From positions 709,518-764,814 of the forward strand of contig NW_014577073.1 in NCBI RefSeq assembly GCF_000485595.1: a stretch of 55,297 nt of DNA, read 5' to 3'. Source of the stretch: Priapulus caudatus (Eukaryota; Priapulida; Priapulimorpha; Priapulimorphida; Priapulidae). Shown piece by piece: positions 24,000-34,851 of this stretch. Position 1 is the stretch's first letter, and each line of letters opens with the position of its first letter. The notes beneath the pieces are model-generated. The model was not told the DNA's origin, did not search any database, and saw nothing but the letters and a program-made list of their open reading frames with translations. The translations under genes were made by a program, and so were the position numbers.

Positions 24000-24345
24000 A
24001 TGAAGCGAGCGAGGTAGGAAGAAGAAGTATAGAGTAGAGGTAGGATGGATGAAGAAGGAGAGGAACATGCAAAGAGCGAAAGACGGCGAGAGGGAGCGAA
24101 AGTGAGAGATAGAGCGAGAGAACAAAAGAGAGAGGTGTGGGGAAGAGAGACAAAGTTATGGAGAGAGGGGAGAAAGAGAGATAGATAATAATCGAGAAGA
24201 ACAGAGAACAAAATGTAGATGGACCACTATTGTTGTCGTTGTTTCTTTTGCTGCTGCTGCTGCTGCAGATGATGATGATGTTACTGCTGGTGCTGCTGCA
24301 GCTGCTGCTGCTGCTACTACTACTACTACTACTATTACTACCAGG
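24000..24345 (+). repeat. GA-rich tract followed by CTG/ACT repeats
   Basis: The GA-rich part spans about 24,005-24,185. It is followed by GCTGCTGCTGCTGCAGATG and a short CTACTACTACTA run. It matches 10.8-11.16 kb of copy 1. Confidence 0.85.
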
Positions 24346-24511
24346 AGTAAGATAATATAGGATATTATATAATATAGGATAATATAGTATATGTGTGTAT
24401 ATATATAGTGTGTTTATATGTGTGTATATATATACGTGTATATATATATAGGATAATATATATATAGTGTGTATGATATAATATAGGATATAATATAGGA
24501 TCCTATATTAT
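24346..24511. repeat. TATA-rich segment ending in a perfect 22-bp palindrome
   Basis: Dense TATATA and AATATAGGATA motifs. The last 22 bases (24,490-24,511) form a perfect inverted repeat with centre AGGATCCT flanked by ATAATAT and ATATTAT. Confidence 0.8.
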
Positions 24512-24844
24512 CTTGCTTCCCTGCCGCCAAACAGTGGCAATATCTTGTCAACAGACAAGAACCATGTCCTCACAGGCCCAGCCACTGTTTGCACGCTCAG
24601 GCAACCTGCGCCACCAGCCTAGTAACTACGCATGACCATGTGTGACGTTTCAAAGCTATATCTCCATAAAAAGAAGAGGTATGGAAACTAAAGTAAAAGT
24701 TGGGTGTGAGGTTGGATGTCAAACGCTAATTTAGAATTTAATTTTTAATCGATTTGCATCGTAATATATCATCGGTAAAATTTAGCAAGCAAATGTTGAA
24801 TTTCCGGTGTTTTGGAGTGTCATATACTCCTCCTATATTGTCTT

Positions 24845-25363
24845 ACTCCTGCTGCTACTACTACTACTACTAACTATTACTACTACTACTAACTACTACT
24901 ACTAACTAACTACTACTACTACACGCTGCTACCTGGCTATCTGCTACTTGCTACTACTACTGCTACTGTCTTACTGCTAACTGGCTAGCTGCTACTCTAA
25001 ACTGCTACTGCTAACTGCTGCTACTACTATACTACTACTTACTACTACTATTACTACATACTACTACTATTGACTGCTACTACGTACACTGCTGCTACTG
25101 CTACTGCTACTACTGAACTACTGCTACGTACTGCGTACTGCTCACTTCTACTGCTACTGCTATGGCTGACTGCTACGCTACTCGCTACTGCTACTCTACT
25201 GCTACCTGCTACTGCTACCTGCTACTGCTACTGCTACTGCTACTGCTACTGCTACTGTCACTGGCTACTTGCTAGCTGCTACTGCTACTGCTACTGCTAC
25301 TGCTACTACTACTACTTCTACTACTACTACTACTACTACTGCCACTACTACTACTACTGCCAA

Positions 25364-25394
<31 letters not shown>

Positions 25395-25440
25395 ACTGCT
25401 GCTGCTGCTGCTGCTGGTGATGCTGCTGTTGATGCTACTC
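24845..25440 (+). repeat. CTACTG / CTA / CTG array
   Basis: Interrupted hexa- and trinucleotide array, the counterpart of 11,700-12,330, ending in CTGCTGCTGCTGCTGGTGATG. Frames across it encode homopolymer-like Leu, Thr/Ala or Tyr/Cys strings and are not genes. Confidence 0.93.
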
Positions 25441-26252
25441 GTCAGGTTTCATGGTCAAATACACCAAGTTATTTACTGCTTTGCTGCCGCACATGCTTTA
25501 GTTGGCTTCAGTGCATAATTTTACCTGCTAACTGTTCCATGCTCTTCGATTGTAAATTCCCGCCACCGCGTTTTCCTCTCCGCTGCTACCCGTAAACACG
25601 TCCGAATAACACTGCGTCAAGCAGAGTCATGATTGACAGTCGGAATCTATCTCATAATGTCACGCCTCGCCCTCGCTCGCATGCCACGCACGATTATGAG
25701 CCGGGTAGATAAATCGCCTTATCATTACGTCAAGCACGATGAATAGCTTTTCATTTTAACATACCCATTTTGCTGCTCAACTGGAAATTGCGCCGAATTA
25801 AGCGCGCTTATTTATATAAATGTTTTCTACGCGAAACAGGTAACATCGTAGGGTTCGCGATTAGGCGCAAGAAGGGGTTAATGTAGCGTACGCTCGGCGT
25901 GGATTTACTGCTGCCTGCATGCGCGGAGCTGCGCGAGTCACGGAGGCATGCTTGTGTACACGCTTAATTACGTGCAGTTTTGGTTTTGATGCAGGTAAAT
26001 GCAATCTTGCAACGCTTGAACTATCTACGCGCGGATAACTAGGAATTCAATTGGTGCGTTGCGTGCGCTTAGCTTTGCGGGAATCGTAATGGCTCTTGGC
26101 GTAGTCAGGCTGGCTTACGTTGGCGGAGATAGAACACAGGCAAAGCAATTTTGCTCTACGGGAGCTATTCTACTTAACACGCTACACGACAGCCGTAGGC
26201 CCTGCCACTCACACGACATCTGCGTCACTATAGAGATAGTGTGGACGGCGTT
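25441..26252. other. Unique sequence within copy 2
   Basis: Non-repetitive sequence matching 12.33-13.17 kb of copy 1. No gene or RNA is recognised. It leads directly into the 21-bp heptad-coding array. Confidence 0.5.
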
Positions 26253-26720
26253 ATGTGTGTGACGGATGACACTCTCGCTAACATAGACGACACTGTTGTT
26301 GATGTTGATAACGTTGTCGCTGGCGCCCGTGCCGCTATTTCTGTCGTCACTGATGCGATCGTCGATATAAACGCTGTCATTGTTGTCACATGTAACGCCA
26401 TCGCTGCTATAAATGACATTATTGTTGCTATTCATGACGTTGATGCTGATGTAGATAACGTGGTTGTTGATATACATCCGATTATCATAGATAGAGATGA
26501 TGTTATCGCTGGTATAGATGATGTCATTACTGATATGGATGACGTTATCGTCGCTATAGATAACGCGGTTGCTGATATAAATGTCGTTATCGCCGATAGT
26601 GATGACGTTATCGCTGATAGTGATGACGTCACTTCTGTTATAGATGATGTCCCCACTAATATCAGGAGTGTATCAAAACTTTCAAAAATCAAGTATTTTG
26701 ATACACTCCTGCTAATATAG
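26253..26720 (+). CDS. Open frame of about 19 acidic heptapeptide repeats (uncharacterised)
   Basis: The first ATG in this frame is at 26,253. I do not recognise the product. The translation is a heptad array of pattern [D/N]-[D/A/N/V]-[V/I]-[V/I]-x-[A/D]-[I/V/S/M], for example DDVIAGI, DDVITDM, DDVIVAI, DNAVADI, NVVIADS and DDVIADS. It runs in one register for about 19 repeats without a stop up to 26,662. DNA units are 21 bp but have diverged heavily (GATGACGTTATCGCTGATA-like consensus). A 49-bp palindromic insertion at 26,663 then changes the frame, and the frame stops at about 26,720. Heptad-like sequence resumes at about 26,730-26,775 in another frame. No signal peptide, membrane segment or splice signals are evident. 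It may be a diverged minisatellite rather than a gene. Copy 1 (13.2-13.54 kb) is frameshifted. Confidence 0.3.
   Translation: MCVTDDTLANIDDTVVDVDNVVAGARAAISVVTDAIVDINAVIVVTCNAIAAINDIIVAIHDVDADVDNVVVDIHPIIIDRDDVIAGIDDVITDMDDVIVAIDNAVADINVVIADSDDVIADSDDVTSVIDDVPTNIRSVSKLSKIKYFDTLLLI
26663..26711. mobile_element. 49-bp palindromic micro-insertion with 7-bp flanking repeats
   Basis: The ends are CAGGAGTGTATCAAAA and its exact reverse complement TTTTGATACACTCCTG (16 bp), enclosing 17 bases. On each side lies CTAATAT (26,656-26,662 and 26,712-26,718), which looks like a target-site duplication. It interrupts a 21-bp repeat array that continues on the other side. The size is far below ordinary MITEs, so it may be a solo hairpin remnant. 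No second copy was noticed in the window. Confidence 0.55.
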
Positions 26721-26775
26721 CTAACGCTGTATAGATAACGTGATTACTAATATAGTTGACGCTGCCGCTGTGGCT

Positions 26776-29555
26776 AGTTTTATTTTAGTGACATTTCTCC
26801 CATGACTGACATAAACTAGCAAGACGCAAGTATCTGCAAACGTTGGCCAGTGCCACTTTTTTAGAAACAGCATAAAGATTTCATCGTCTATCATAAGTCT
26901 AATATGTGATAACATTTGTACAACGCTTCAATTCAAAAGTTATGGTATTTATTTTAGATTTACGATGTCGTAACTACTTATGATCATTCTGACAACGAGC
27001 AGCAGATTACCAGCAGACATAACTGCTATGACACACGGTTGGAATTCATGAAGTAATTTATAAATTGCGTATTACAATCTTATCCGCGAGGAACGGATCA
27101 TAAAAAACCTTACCAATCATGCATGTTCTTTGTGCAAAATATAAATGATAATAGTTGTCATAATAACAACTGCCGCCTTGGCAGCGATTGCGTTATTTGA
27201 GTTGCATTCGCACTTATGGCTGCCGGCAAACGTTTACCGCAATTTAACAAGCTATACGGCGGTGTGTATTGATTGATGATAAAAAAACGAGACATGATAT
27301 TAGCGCGCGTTAAGTACGCGTGAATGCGCGGGGCGCGAGCTAACAAGCACAGCGCAGTAATAATTCTCATAACGCGCGCGCGTGCGATCGCCACCTTGGT
27401 TCGTCTGCGCGGCCGGCAGCGCAATATCCGCCCGAGCGTTTGCCTAGCCAGCATAAGTCAATACGTCGTTACGGTTGCAGGTCTATAGAGGTGTGACTAT
27501 AGGCCAGCCTAATGCTCTATGTAATCAACGCCGGCGCGTGAGCACGTGATGATGGCCGATGAAATGCCCCGCTAATAGAATTTTGCAGGCCGTAATTTTC
27601 ACCGTCGAGTAAAAACTCAATTCGCAGTTTGCATCTGGCGCGGCGTGCACAATGAGCCAAATTATTTTCGCTACGCGCGCGCGCGCGCACGCTTCTCGCG
27701 CGAATTGAATTCGAGCGACGATGAATGTGAGAAGGTGGGGGGAAAACGCTGTTCTGCTCTGTAAAATGCGAACGAAAGTGCGGGCGGATATATATCCGCA
27801 TGAATGTATCTATGAATATTAGTACAAACGTGTACGATGTAGCGATAATGGTTGTTTTTTTTACGGTTCTGTTTCGAGACGGCTATTCGACATTTTAATT
27901 CGATGTATATTATTTATATCTTTTCCCGCCTTAGAAGTGTGCCGAATTGAACTAGCGTTCATTGTTTAAAGAGCGCAAATTCTAAATATTTTTTCACACT
28001 TTAACCGCGAATGTTTTGCGTTATTTCAGCATGCCCACGTGCTATACATCTAGCATATTTCTCACTGTTTAAGCGTGGCCAATTGAAATTTATAACAACC
28101 TACTCTATTCCAACGAGAAATCACCATTTCCTTTAGCGTAAGAACCAAATACAAATCTGGCTTTTAATCTTTTACCGTTATTGTTATAAATTAACAGGGC
28201 TGTGGGTGTTTCTTTACCAGTCCGTTTATAATTCTGACGCGTATACCAATTAGCGCGATATAAGATTGCGAGCGGAATTAGCGTTGGCGAGTTTGGTGAG
28301 ACTCATCACGCTATAGCGCGCACGATGGAAATCAAATGATTGTGTTAACTCCGTAGAGAGACTTAATAGGAAGATGACATAACGCGATGCAGAAGTGCCA
28401 TCGAAAGCTCATGAGTATGCGCGTAACTTATTAACTAAGTTCATTCGGTTGGTAGATAATAGATCTATCTTGGTTAATTTTTACTCAACCGTGTTGATTC
28501 GCAAGACTCGAAGACTCGAAGACTTCGAATACTCGTTCGACGACGCGTTCCAAACTGAAGGGCAGAGTGCTAAATTTTGCGCACACCGCATTCTATATTG
28601 AATGACGATGGCGGTAGAACTGCGTTGTAGAACTGCAGCATTTCAATGCTGTACGTCTACGTCAACTGTCTTGCTTACTGACTTCGGGAATATGTTTAGA
28701 GCCCACGAATATGTTTTCCGAGTGATAATTCCGAAACTTCCTAACTTTTTCAAAATAAAACTATCGTGAGACCTTGGAGAAACGGTCACAACCAGGTGGA
28801 ACGGAAAGACAGATTCTCTAGAGACGTGTTAGCAAGGTCTCCCTCGGCCTGGTACAAGGTAGGCGGACGCGTTAGCCGTGATGATAACGAATATTATATG
28901 TCACCAAGAGCAGATAATAACACAACTGTTATAGATCTACTCTTGATGTCACCGAATAGACCGCCATGGAGTTGTACTGATGGGATGGCATCTGCGGCAT
29001 ATATACACGATGTGCCAAAATTGCATCAGGGTGGGAATCAAGATAAATCATTCATCGCAATTTCATGGAAAGTAAGGTTATCTGTATATCGTGATTATTG
29101 ATTTCCGATAGAGTTTAACATCTGGATACACTCAGAATGGTTATGAAGTACACAATTCAAGCAGTGCTGTTTTCGTATCGGCACCGAACCAAGATGCAAT
29201 AAGAAAGTGCAACTTTCAGAACGTTCGGTCGAACATTCCCTAACTTCCGACGCTTCAATATTGCGCAAACACAGTATCATATAACCCACGTGACCCTAGT
29301 GCTACGCATACTGGCTTTATATAGTAATCAGGAATACTCCTGGAACACTCTACAAATCTACACGATGCTCGATGTTCGAGAGATTTTATAAACAGCCCCG
29401 CAAACTCTCGAACCTTTTGGACTGTACGCGTGACCTATATACTTACATAGCTTGTTGCCAAGCAACAATATGACACACGTAACAACATGTTTATATTTAT
29501 TTCTATAAAAGTTCTTCTAAAAATCTAAAAAGTGTTAAAACAATATATTAACTCA
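26776..29555. other. Intergenic sequence, no supported gene
   Basis: Mostly AT-balanced unique DNA with a few CpG-rich patches such as (CG)n at 27,675-27,690. Open frames of 60-111 codons occur at 27.2, 27.5, 28.4, 28.8 and 29.1 kb. None has a recognisable domain or a start plus splice context that I can defend. A tiny direct repeat (AAGACTCG) lies near 28,504. Confidence 0.4.
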
Positions 29556-29559
29556 TATA

Positions 29560-29815
29560 AGATCCGATAGGTGGCGCGGTTTGTTTTCATTAGGCCCCGC
29601 GCTCGGTGCAAAAATTTCCCTCTATTTTAATGTTTTTGAACGTGGAATGTGAAAAAAATAAAACGTGTTATGATCTGTAGAATGCTCCGACCAAGTTTGG
29701 AGAGGATCCGTTGAGCGGTGCGGAAACGTATTGCCGGACACACACACAGAAAATCCATAATTTATAGTAAAATGGTCAGCTGGACTTTTATCCTGTATTA
29801 ATTTTAACCTCAAAC
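29560..29815. mobile_element. Possible dispersed-repeat tail (SINE or non-LTR 3' end type)
   Basis: The sequence around CCAAGTTTGGAGAGGATCCG, followed by GTTGAGCGGTGCGGAAACG and CGGACACACACACAGA, resembles the AAGTTTGG...GAGCGGT...GGACA(CA)n ends of dispersed elements in many animal genomes. This is a resemblance from memory, not a database match, and the boundaries are guesses. Confidence 0.25.
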
Positions 29816-30120
29816 GAAAATAGTAGAAAATACACTCCAGTCATCAATATTTGTGTTAATTTGCCCAAATATTTATCTATTAATTTATTTAAATTAGTAT
29901 CGTTTCGATATAGGTGCGGGCGGACATACGGGAACTTTGCCACATCCGGGACTTTATTAACCTAGCAATCAGCTGTGCCGGTGAAAACAACAGCCTGTCT
30001 CCGTGAGTTTACACACGCAAATTTCCAGAAATTGCTTCAATATTTGCATTTTTATGTAATGGAAATGTGATAATTATTTATAAGAAAACCTCAAAGTTTC
30101 CTCGAAATGTAGAATATATT
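29816..30120. other. AT-rich unique sequence
   Basis: Nothing recognised between the possible element tail and the ATCC array. Confidence 0.4.
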
Positions 30121-30156
30121 CAGGAGTGAATAATATTAGATCCATCAATGAATATA

Positions 30157-30638
30157 ATACATCTATCCATCCATCTATCCGTCCATTCATTCATCCATCC
30201 ATCCATCCATCCATCCATCCATCCATCCATCCATCCATCCATCCATCCATCCATCCATCCATCCATCCATCCATCCATCCATCTATCCATCCGTCCGTCC
30301 GTCCGTCCGTCCACCCATCTACTCATCCATCTATCCATCCATCCATCCATCCACCTAGCCATTCAGTTATCCATCCATCCATTCATCTATCTATCCATCC
30401 ATCCATTTATTCATCTATCGATCCATCCATCTATCCATCCATCTATCCATCCATCTATCCATCCATCTATCCATCCATCCATCCACCCATCCATCTATCC
30501 ATCCATCCATTCCTTCATCCATCCATCCATCCATCCATCCATCCATCCATCCATCCATCCATCCATCCATCCATCCATCCATCCATCCATCCTTCCATCC
30601 ATCCATCCATCCATCCATCCATCCATCCATCCATCCAG
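30157..30638 (+). repeat. (ATCC)n tetranucleotide array, about 480 bp
   Basis: CATCCATCCATC with ATCT, GTCC and ATTC variants. The uninterrupted blocks are 30,195-30,283 and about 30,517-30,590. The array stays open in several frames because the four-base unit gives a four-residue cycle (H-P-S-I on plus, W-M-D-G on minus). These are not genes. Confidence 0.97.
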
Positions 30639-30904
30639 CTAGCTAGCCAGATAGCCACCCAGCTAGCCATCTATGCCAATTATAATTTACTTTGCCACAA
30701 GTGCAGCCCATCCGTTAACACATTCTAGCGTTTCTATAGCAACACCATTTTGTGCCGTTTTAATGCAAGACTGTTACCATCAATCACCCAATAAATGCAC
30801 GGTATAATCTTAACAAACTATTGAATTTGTTAGTTGACCATGAAGAATAGTCTGTCCTATTTCGGTCACTAGTATTTCGTGTTAGCAACAATATTACGCT
30901 TCAC

Positions 30905-31013
30905 GCACGCTCGATATCATCGACTGATATAGTCGATGATGATCATCGATGATCTCGTCGATGATGATCATCGATGATCTCGTCTGATATCATCGACTTG
31001 ATATCATCGATGC
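30905..31013. repeat. Cluster of ATCGATGAT palindromes
   Basis: The 25-bp unit TCGATGATGATCATCGATGA + TCTCG occurs twice in tandem (about 30,932-30,981). It is flanked by GATATCATCGAC-type motifs on both sides in opposing orientation. Much of this 109-bp stretch can pair with itself. Its origin is unclear. Confidence 0.6.
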
Positions 31014-31194
31014 TGTCTCACAGAATCTTTGTCTTTCCGCGTGTGCAAGTTTTGCGTTATGCATCAATGACCTAGATGCATTCTACATTTAGGTAAACGT
31101 TGTGATTCGACTCTCTAACTACATCGTACTTAATGGGGGCAGTCATACGGGTCACTGACGTAGTATTTTGTTTTTCCTATATTTTTTCGGACTC

Positions 31195-31362
31195 GTTTTT
31201 CTACGTTTTCTTCTCGTTGTTCAATTTTTCGACTTCTTCTTCTACTACTCCTTTTTCTTCTTCATCATCGTCTTTTTCTTCTTCTTCTTCTTCTTCTTCT
31301 TCTTGTTTCTTTTGTGTCAGTGTATTTTCTTCTTATTTTTCTGTTCGCAATTTTTTTTATTA
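31195..31362 (+). repeat. TTC/TTTTC-rich polypyrimidine segment
   Basis: Runs of TTCTTCTTC with TTTTT interruptions. The Phe/Ser-rich frames are artefacts of composition. Confidence 0.85.
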
Positions 31363-33389
31363 GTCATTATCCGCTAGCTTCATTCTGTGATGCGTCCCAG
31401 TGTAGAAACCCACTCTTAGCTCAACATTAGTAGGCAAAAGGCATTGTAAATTGGAGATAATGGTGAGGAGGGAAGCCCATGTATGCTTTAGTGTGACCAG
31501 ATGCTGAGTTAGTAGGTGCTGACTGTTGTCCCAAAAAACCTCCAATTTCCAACACAGTTCACGCTGTTATATTCTTTTTCTCTTTGGTCTACATGAAAAA
31601 AGAGACATTCTTATAGGGCATTGTGTTAGGATCGCATATAGTGTGTAATATTGACAGCAGGTGGCGCACGCTTTCCACGGGCCAGATCAGTCTTATTTTC
31701 GTTTAGTAACAATTTAGTGTGCTCTGTACCAAAATATTGGATCGCTCTACCTACCCTTCGGTTGCCTTTAACACACGACCATTCAACATTGCACAAATGG
31801 TTGACCAGTTTTTCTATAGTACATGCAACAGTATCAGCAAGCATGAGCGTCGGTTTTCGTGGCCGATCACACATACTACTGTATTGTAATACACCACATG
31901 GCATACTCTCTTATTGTTTATATATCTGTCCAGGATCGATGCCGGGATCTCACTACACAGTATTGTAAATACCACTCAAAGACCGCGTAGAAGCACGATA
32001 ATAGATAACACAAAATATATCTCCCTGTATGCAACGCGTTTTGCCACTCGTCTGCTACCAGTGTCGTGTTGCAACAACAGACCGCATGAAAACATATCAC
32101 TAGCCCTACACACCAACATATTCATTGCGACTGAATTAGTGCTCATGTTTCTACCCTTTGCTTGATTTTCCTCGGCTGTGCTTGGCGTGTGACACTGACG
32201 CTCGCCAAGAGACGATGAGCATTAATCGAGCGTTGAGTACGTGTTTCAGCAATCATATGTGTGTACGCTTTTAGGTTCAGCAGTTATTGTGAGCGCGTAA
32301 CCAGCGTGAGAGCTGACTGCGCCACAATCACCGATGCTGCGCTCGTCTACCGATCATGCGAGCGTTCATTGCCACCAGTGCTTGCACACGGCTTCATGGT
32401 ACCGCTTATGAGTATAAACCATTCAGGTACCAATGACTAACAGAAGAGCTGCTTCCATTAGTTTCACACGTCGACTACACACAACCTGTTCGTATTTGAA
32501 CGGTATGCATTGGTTAGTACCACGAGATGTTGCTTCATGCGATTAGCCTCTAGGGCTTCTATGAAGATAGATGGTGCAATAACAGAGATGGTCGGCAATG
32601 AAAATTAGATCACCGCCTCTTCTCGTACCAAAGCCATAGGACTACGAAAAGAATGAGAGACGCACGGAATTCGCCATCACAATACTATCCAACCGCGTGA
32701 TCTTACTATACGAATAACTACTCCAGTCCGGAGTAATGGGCTCTTAATTCCGTAGTAACCTAAACGTAAATGCATTCATCTACGCAAGGATATGTATAGC
32801 TGAACGATCTGTTTCACGTATTAGGCCATGATCGTTTTCATTCCACGGCTGACTTAACCGTTCGGCTTTCGATGAGTAACGGATCATCATCTACGTCCTC
32901 TTCGCCTCGCCATACGATGGCTCATTTTACGTCTTCAATTTACTGCCGTGAATATATATGCGGAATCACGTTCACAGCAATTAACCGTTCGTCGCCAGCG
33001 TGCAAACACGTACAACACTGCTCTCGCATGTTTCACCACACCCAGCCCCGAGGCCCCCCTGATCCCCATCGTACCACCCTCGAGGGGAAGCAGAAGCAGC
33101 CAGGCGGCCAGGTTACATTCTATACGTTGTAGTCCGTTCATCGCGTTATATGGCGTAATGCCGCGGAACGCGACTCGCCCGCGTTTACATGCGCTTAGCA
33201 TATGCAGGCTCGTTATCGCTGCTTTGTGCTGACGCGTGTGCCTCCATGCGCACCCCTTCAAAGCAGCAGGCACTCATACGATCGCGCTGAAGTGGCTCAG
33301 CTATGGTGTGCAAATATTTCACCGTGAGCGACGTCACGCCCGCACGCACGTGCTGAGAGCAGAGGATTTTCTCTCAATATTGCCCACGA
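31363..33389. other. Intergenic sequence, no supported gene
   Basis: Two minus-strand frames (31,360-31,545 and 31,626-31,904) have reasonable amino-acid variety but no recognised domain and no convincing acceptor or donor. Several frames at 32.9-33.25 kb overlap on both strands in GC-rich sequence. Nothing can be named. Confidence 0.4.
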
Positions 33390-33395
33390 TAACCC

Positions 33396-33565
33396 GATCG
33401 GTGTGCGTGCGTGCCTGCGTGTGTGTGCGCGCGCGTGTGTGTGCGTGTGTGTGTGTGCGCGCGCGTGTATGTCTGCGTGTGAGTGCGTGTGTGTGCGCGC
33501 GCGCGCGTGTATGTGCGTGTGAGTGTGCATGTGTGCGCGCGTGCGTGTGGCTGAGTGTGTGTGTG
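33396..33565 (+). repeat. TG/CG alternating tract
   Basis: GTGCGTGTGTGTGCGCGCG-type sequence for about 170 bases, ending in TGTGTGTG, with a G-run (nine G) at about 33,573. It is strongly alternating purine-pyrimidine and Z-DNA-prone by composition. Confidence 0.93.
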
Positions 33566-33579
33566 TAGTTGAGGGGGGG

Positions 33580-34510
33580 GGGTTGCTGCGCGCGCCATAT
33601 ATATGAGCGTGACAATCAAGCTCCGGCTTTTTTTTCGTCATCTCAATCGCATTTCAATCATCTCGTATCGTCACAAAAACGCGGCGTTCATAGCGCTTCG
33701 CCTGCCGACCGAGCGTCCTGCCGCGTTCGTCGAAAAATGGAAACGCAAATGACATCGAAACGGTGTGCTGGTTTAATGGCTTCGTTTATGCGTTACGGCG
33801 GCAGCTTGCTTATTTCACGCGTCACACGCGGCGGTCACTCACGCACTCCCGCTAGGATAGGTACATGGCGACGACAGCACCCCCTGGCTGGAAGCACAGT
33901 TTGTTGTATCCATGCTAGTTTGCACACGCTGCGATTGTGGATTGCTCCCTCACAAGCTCAGTGATGTTCCCATATAACGGGGTTACTCAATAACTAAATA
34001 AAAGCTGTGTGCGTGTGTGAATCGCGACGAAAAAAGACGTGTTTCACCACATACGCGTTTATACAATATTATTTGACAAGAACGTCGGAATCTGTTGTAA
34101 GCTTGCCGGTGCGTGTTTTTGTGCATAAATTCTTTTGGCTTCTACACACAGACGAGTAATGCATAGCTATATGTGGAAAGCTGCAAAAGCCGTTACGGTT
34201 ATCGCGTCCACATAATGTGTATTATATCTCGATACATAATAAGACATGGTATAGCGACGAACTCTGCAGGCCCGCCTGCGGTAACGCGTAACAGCTGTAG
34301 CCTTCCGGCGAAGAATTCATCGGAAAAGGCCAGAAAATTTCTCGCGAATATTTTTTACCTCGACTGCTGGATGAATCCACCGCGAACGCACCCGTTCTAA
34401 TCAATGCGCTCGCACTCTAACCAGCGTGGCAATGGTTTGGGAAGCAGCAAGCACTGTAACCCGCCGCGAGCTGCTTCTATCTGTCTCTAACTAGTGCTGA
34501 TAGGGTCTAT
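33580..34510. other. Unique sequence, no supported gene
   Basis: Includes a 131-codon plus frame (33,569-33,964) that starts inside low-complexity sequence and has no recognisable domain. No RNA gene was identified. Confidence 0.4.
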
Positions 34511-34533
34511 GTCCTCCAGGGTACTGCCGGAAC

Positions 34534-34761
34534 GTACCCTGGATACGGTCTGGTATACCGGAACGTACCCTGGTAACTATCTAGCTGATATGGTTAGGGT
34601 TAGGGTTAGTGTTAGGGTTAGGGTTAGGGTTAGGGTTAGGGAGTAGGCGTAGGCGACTCCCTAGACTCGTTAGTGGAGTATGGGAGGTACAGTCCGGCAT
34701 ATTAGATAGTAGTATTTAGTACCAGGGAACGTTCCGGTATACCGGACCGTATCCAGGGTAC
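34534..34761. mobile_element. Foldback-like element enclosing telomeric repeats
   Basis: The left arm (34,534-34,575) begins GTACCCTGGATACGGTCTGG. The right arm (34,720-34,761) is its reverse complement at 40 of 42 positions. Between them lie a TTAGGG array and a small hairpin (AGGGAGT at 34,638-34,644 with ACTCCCT at 34,656-34,662). A further perfect 10-bp hairpin, GTACTAATCC/GGATTAGTAC, follows at 34,758-34,784. The arrangement suits a non-autonomous foldback element or a healed break. No target-site duplication was found. Confidence 0.5.
34592..34641 (+). repeat. Interstitial telomeric repeat (TTAGGG), about 8 units
   Basis: Eight consecutive six-base units in GGTTAG phase, one of them variant (TGTTAG, giving TTAGTG). 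TTAGGG is the common metazoan telomere motif. At 50 bp, surrounded by non-telomeric DNA, this is an internal site and not a chromosome end. Confidence 0.93.
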
Positions 34762-34851
34762 TAATCCTATCTACGGATTAGTACTAATCCTACTCCTCCG
34801 TATCCTATGTCCCCCTAACCCTGGGGTCCTATCAGCCTAACGCTGATCTGG

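Larger units (their letters stand above)
22525..26591 (+). repeat. Large direct duplication, copy 2
   Basis: The counterpart of 9,310-13,536. The similarity starts inside a GA tract (GAGACAAAGAACAAGAGG) and, on the copy 1 side, ends only because of the gap. The sequence to the left (22,130-22,520) does not resemble what precedes copy 1. Copy 2 is more regular and retains an open heptad-coding frame at its end. Confidence 0.93.

Noticed and set aside
28766-29101. 111-codon plus-strand frame
   Set aside because: It starts at GTG and not ATG, and has no recognisable domain, Kozak context or splice sites; within chance length for this composition.
30120-30728. HPSI- and WMDG-repeat frames
   Set aside because: Direct translations of the ATCC tetranucleotide in all phases.
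31626-31904. 92-codon minus-strand frame with protein-like composition
   Set aside because: There is no convincing acceptor or donor and no family recognised; left uncalled.
34592-34641. Chromosome end
   Set aside because: Only about 50 bp of TTAGGG with non-telomeric DNA on both sides; interstitial.
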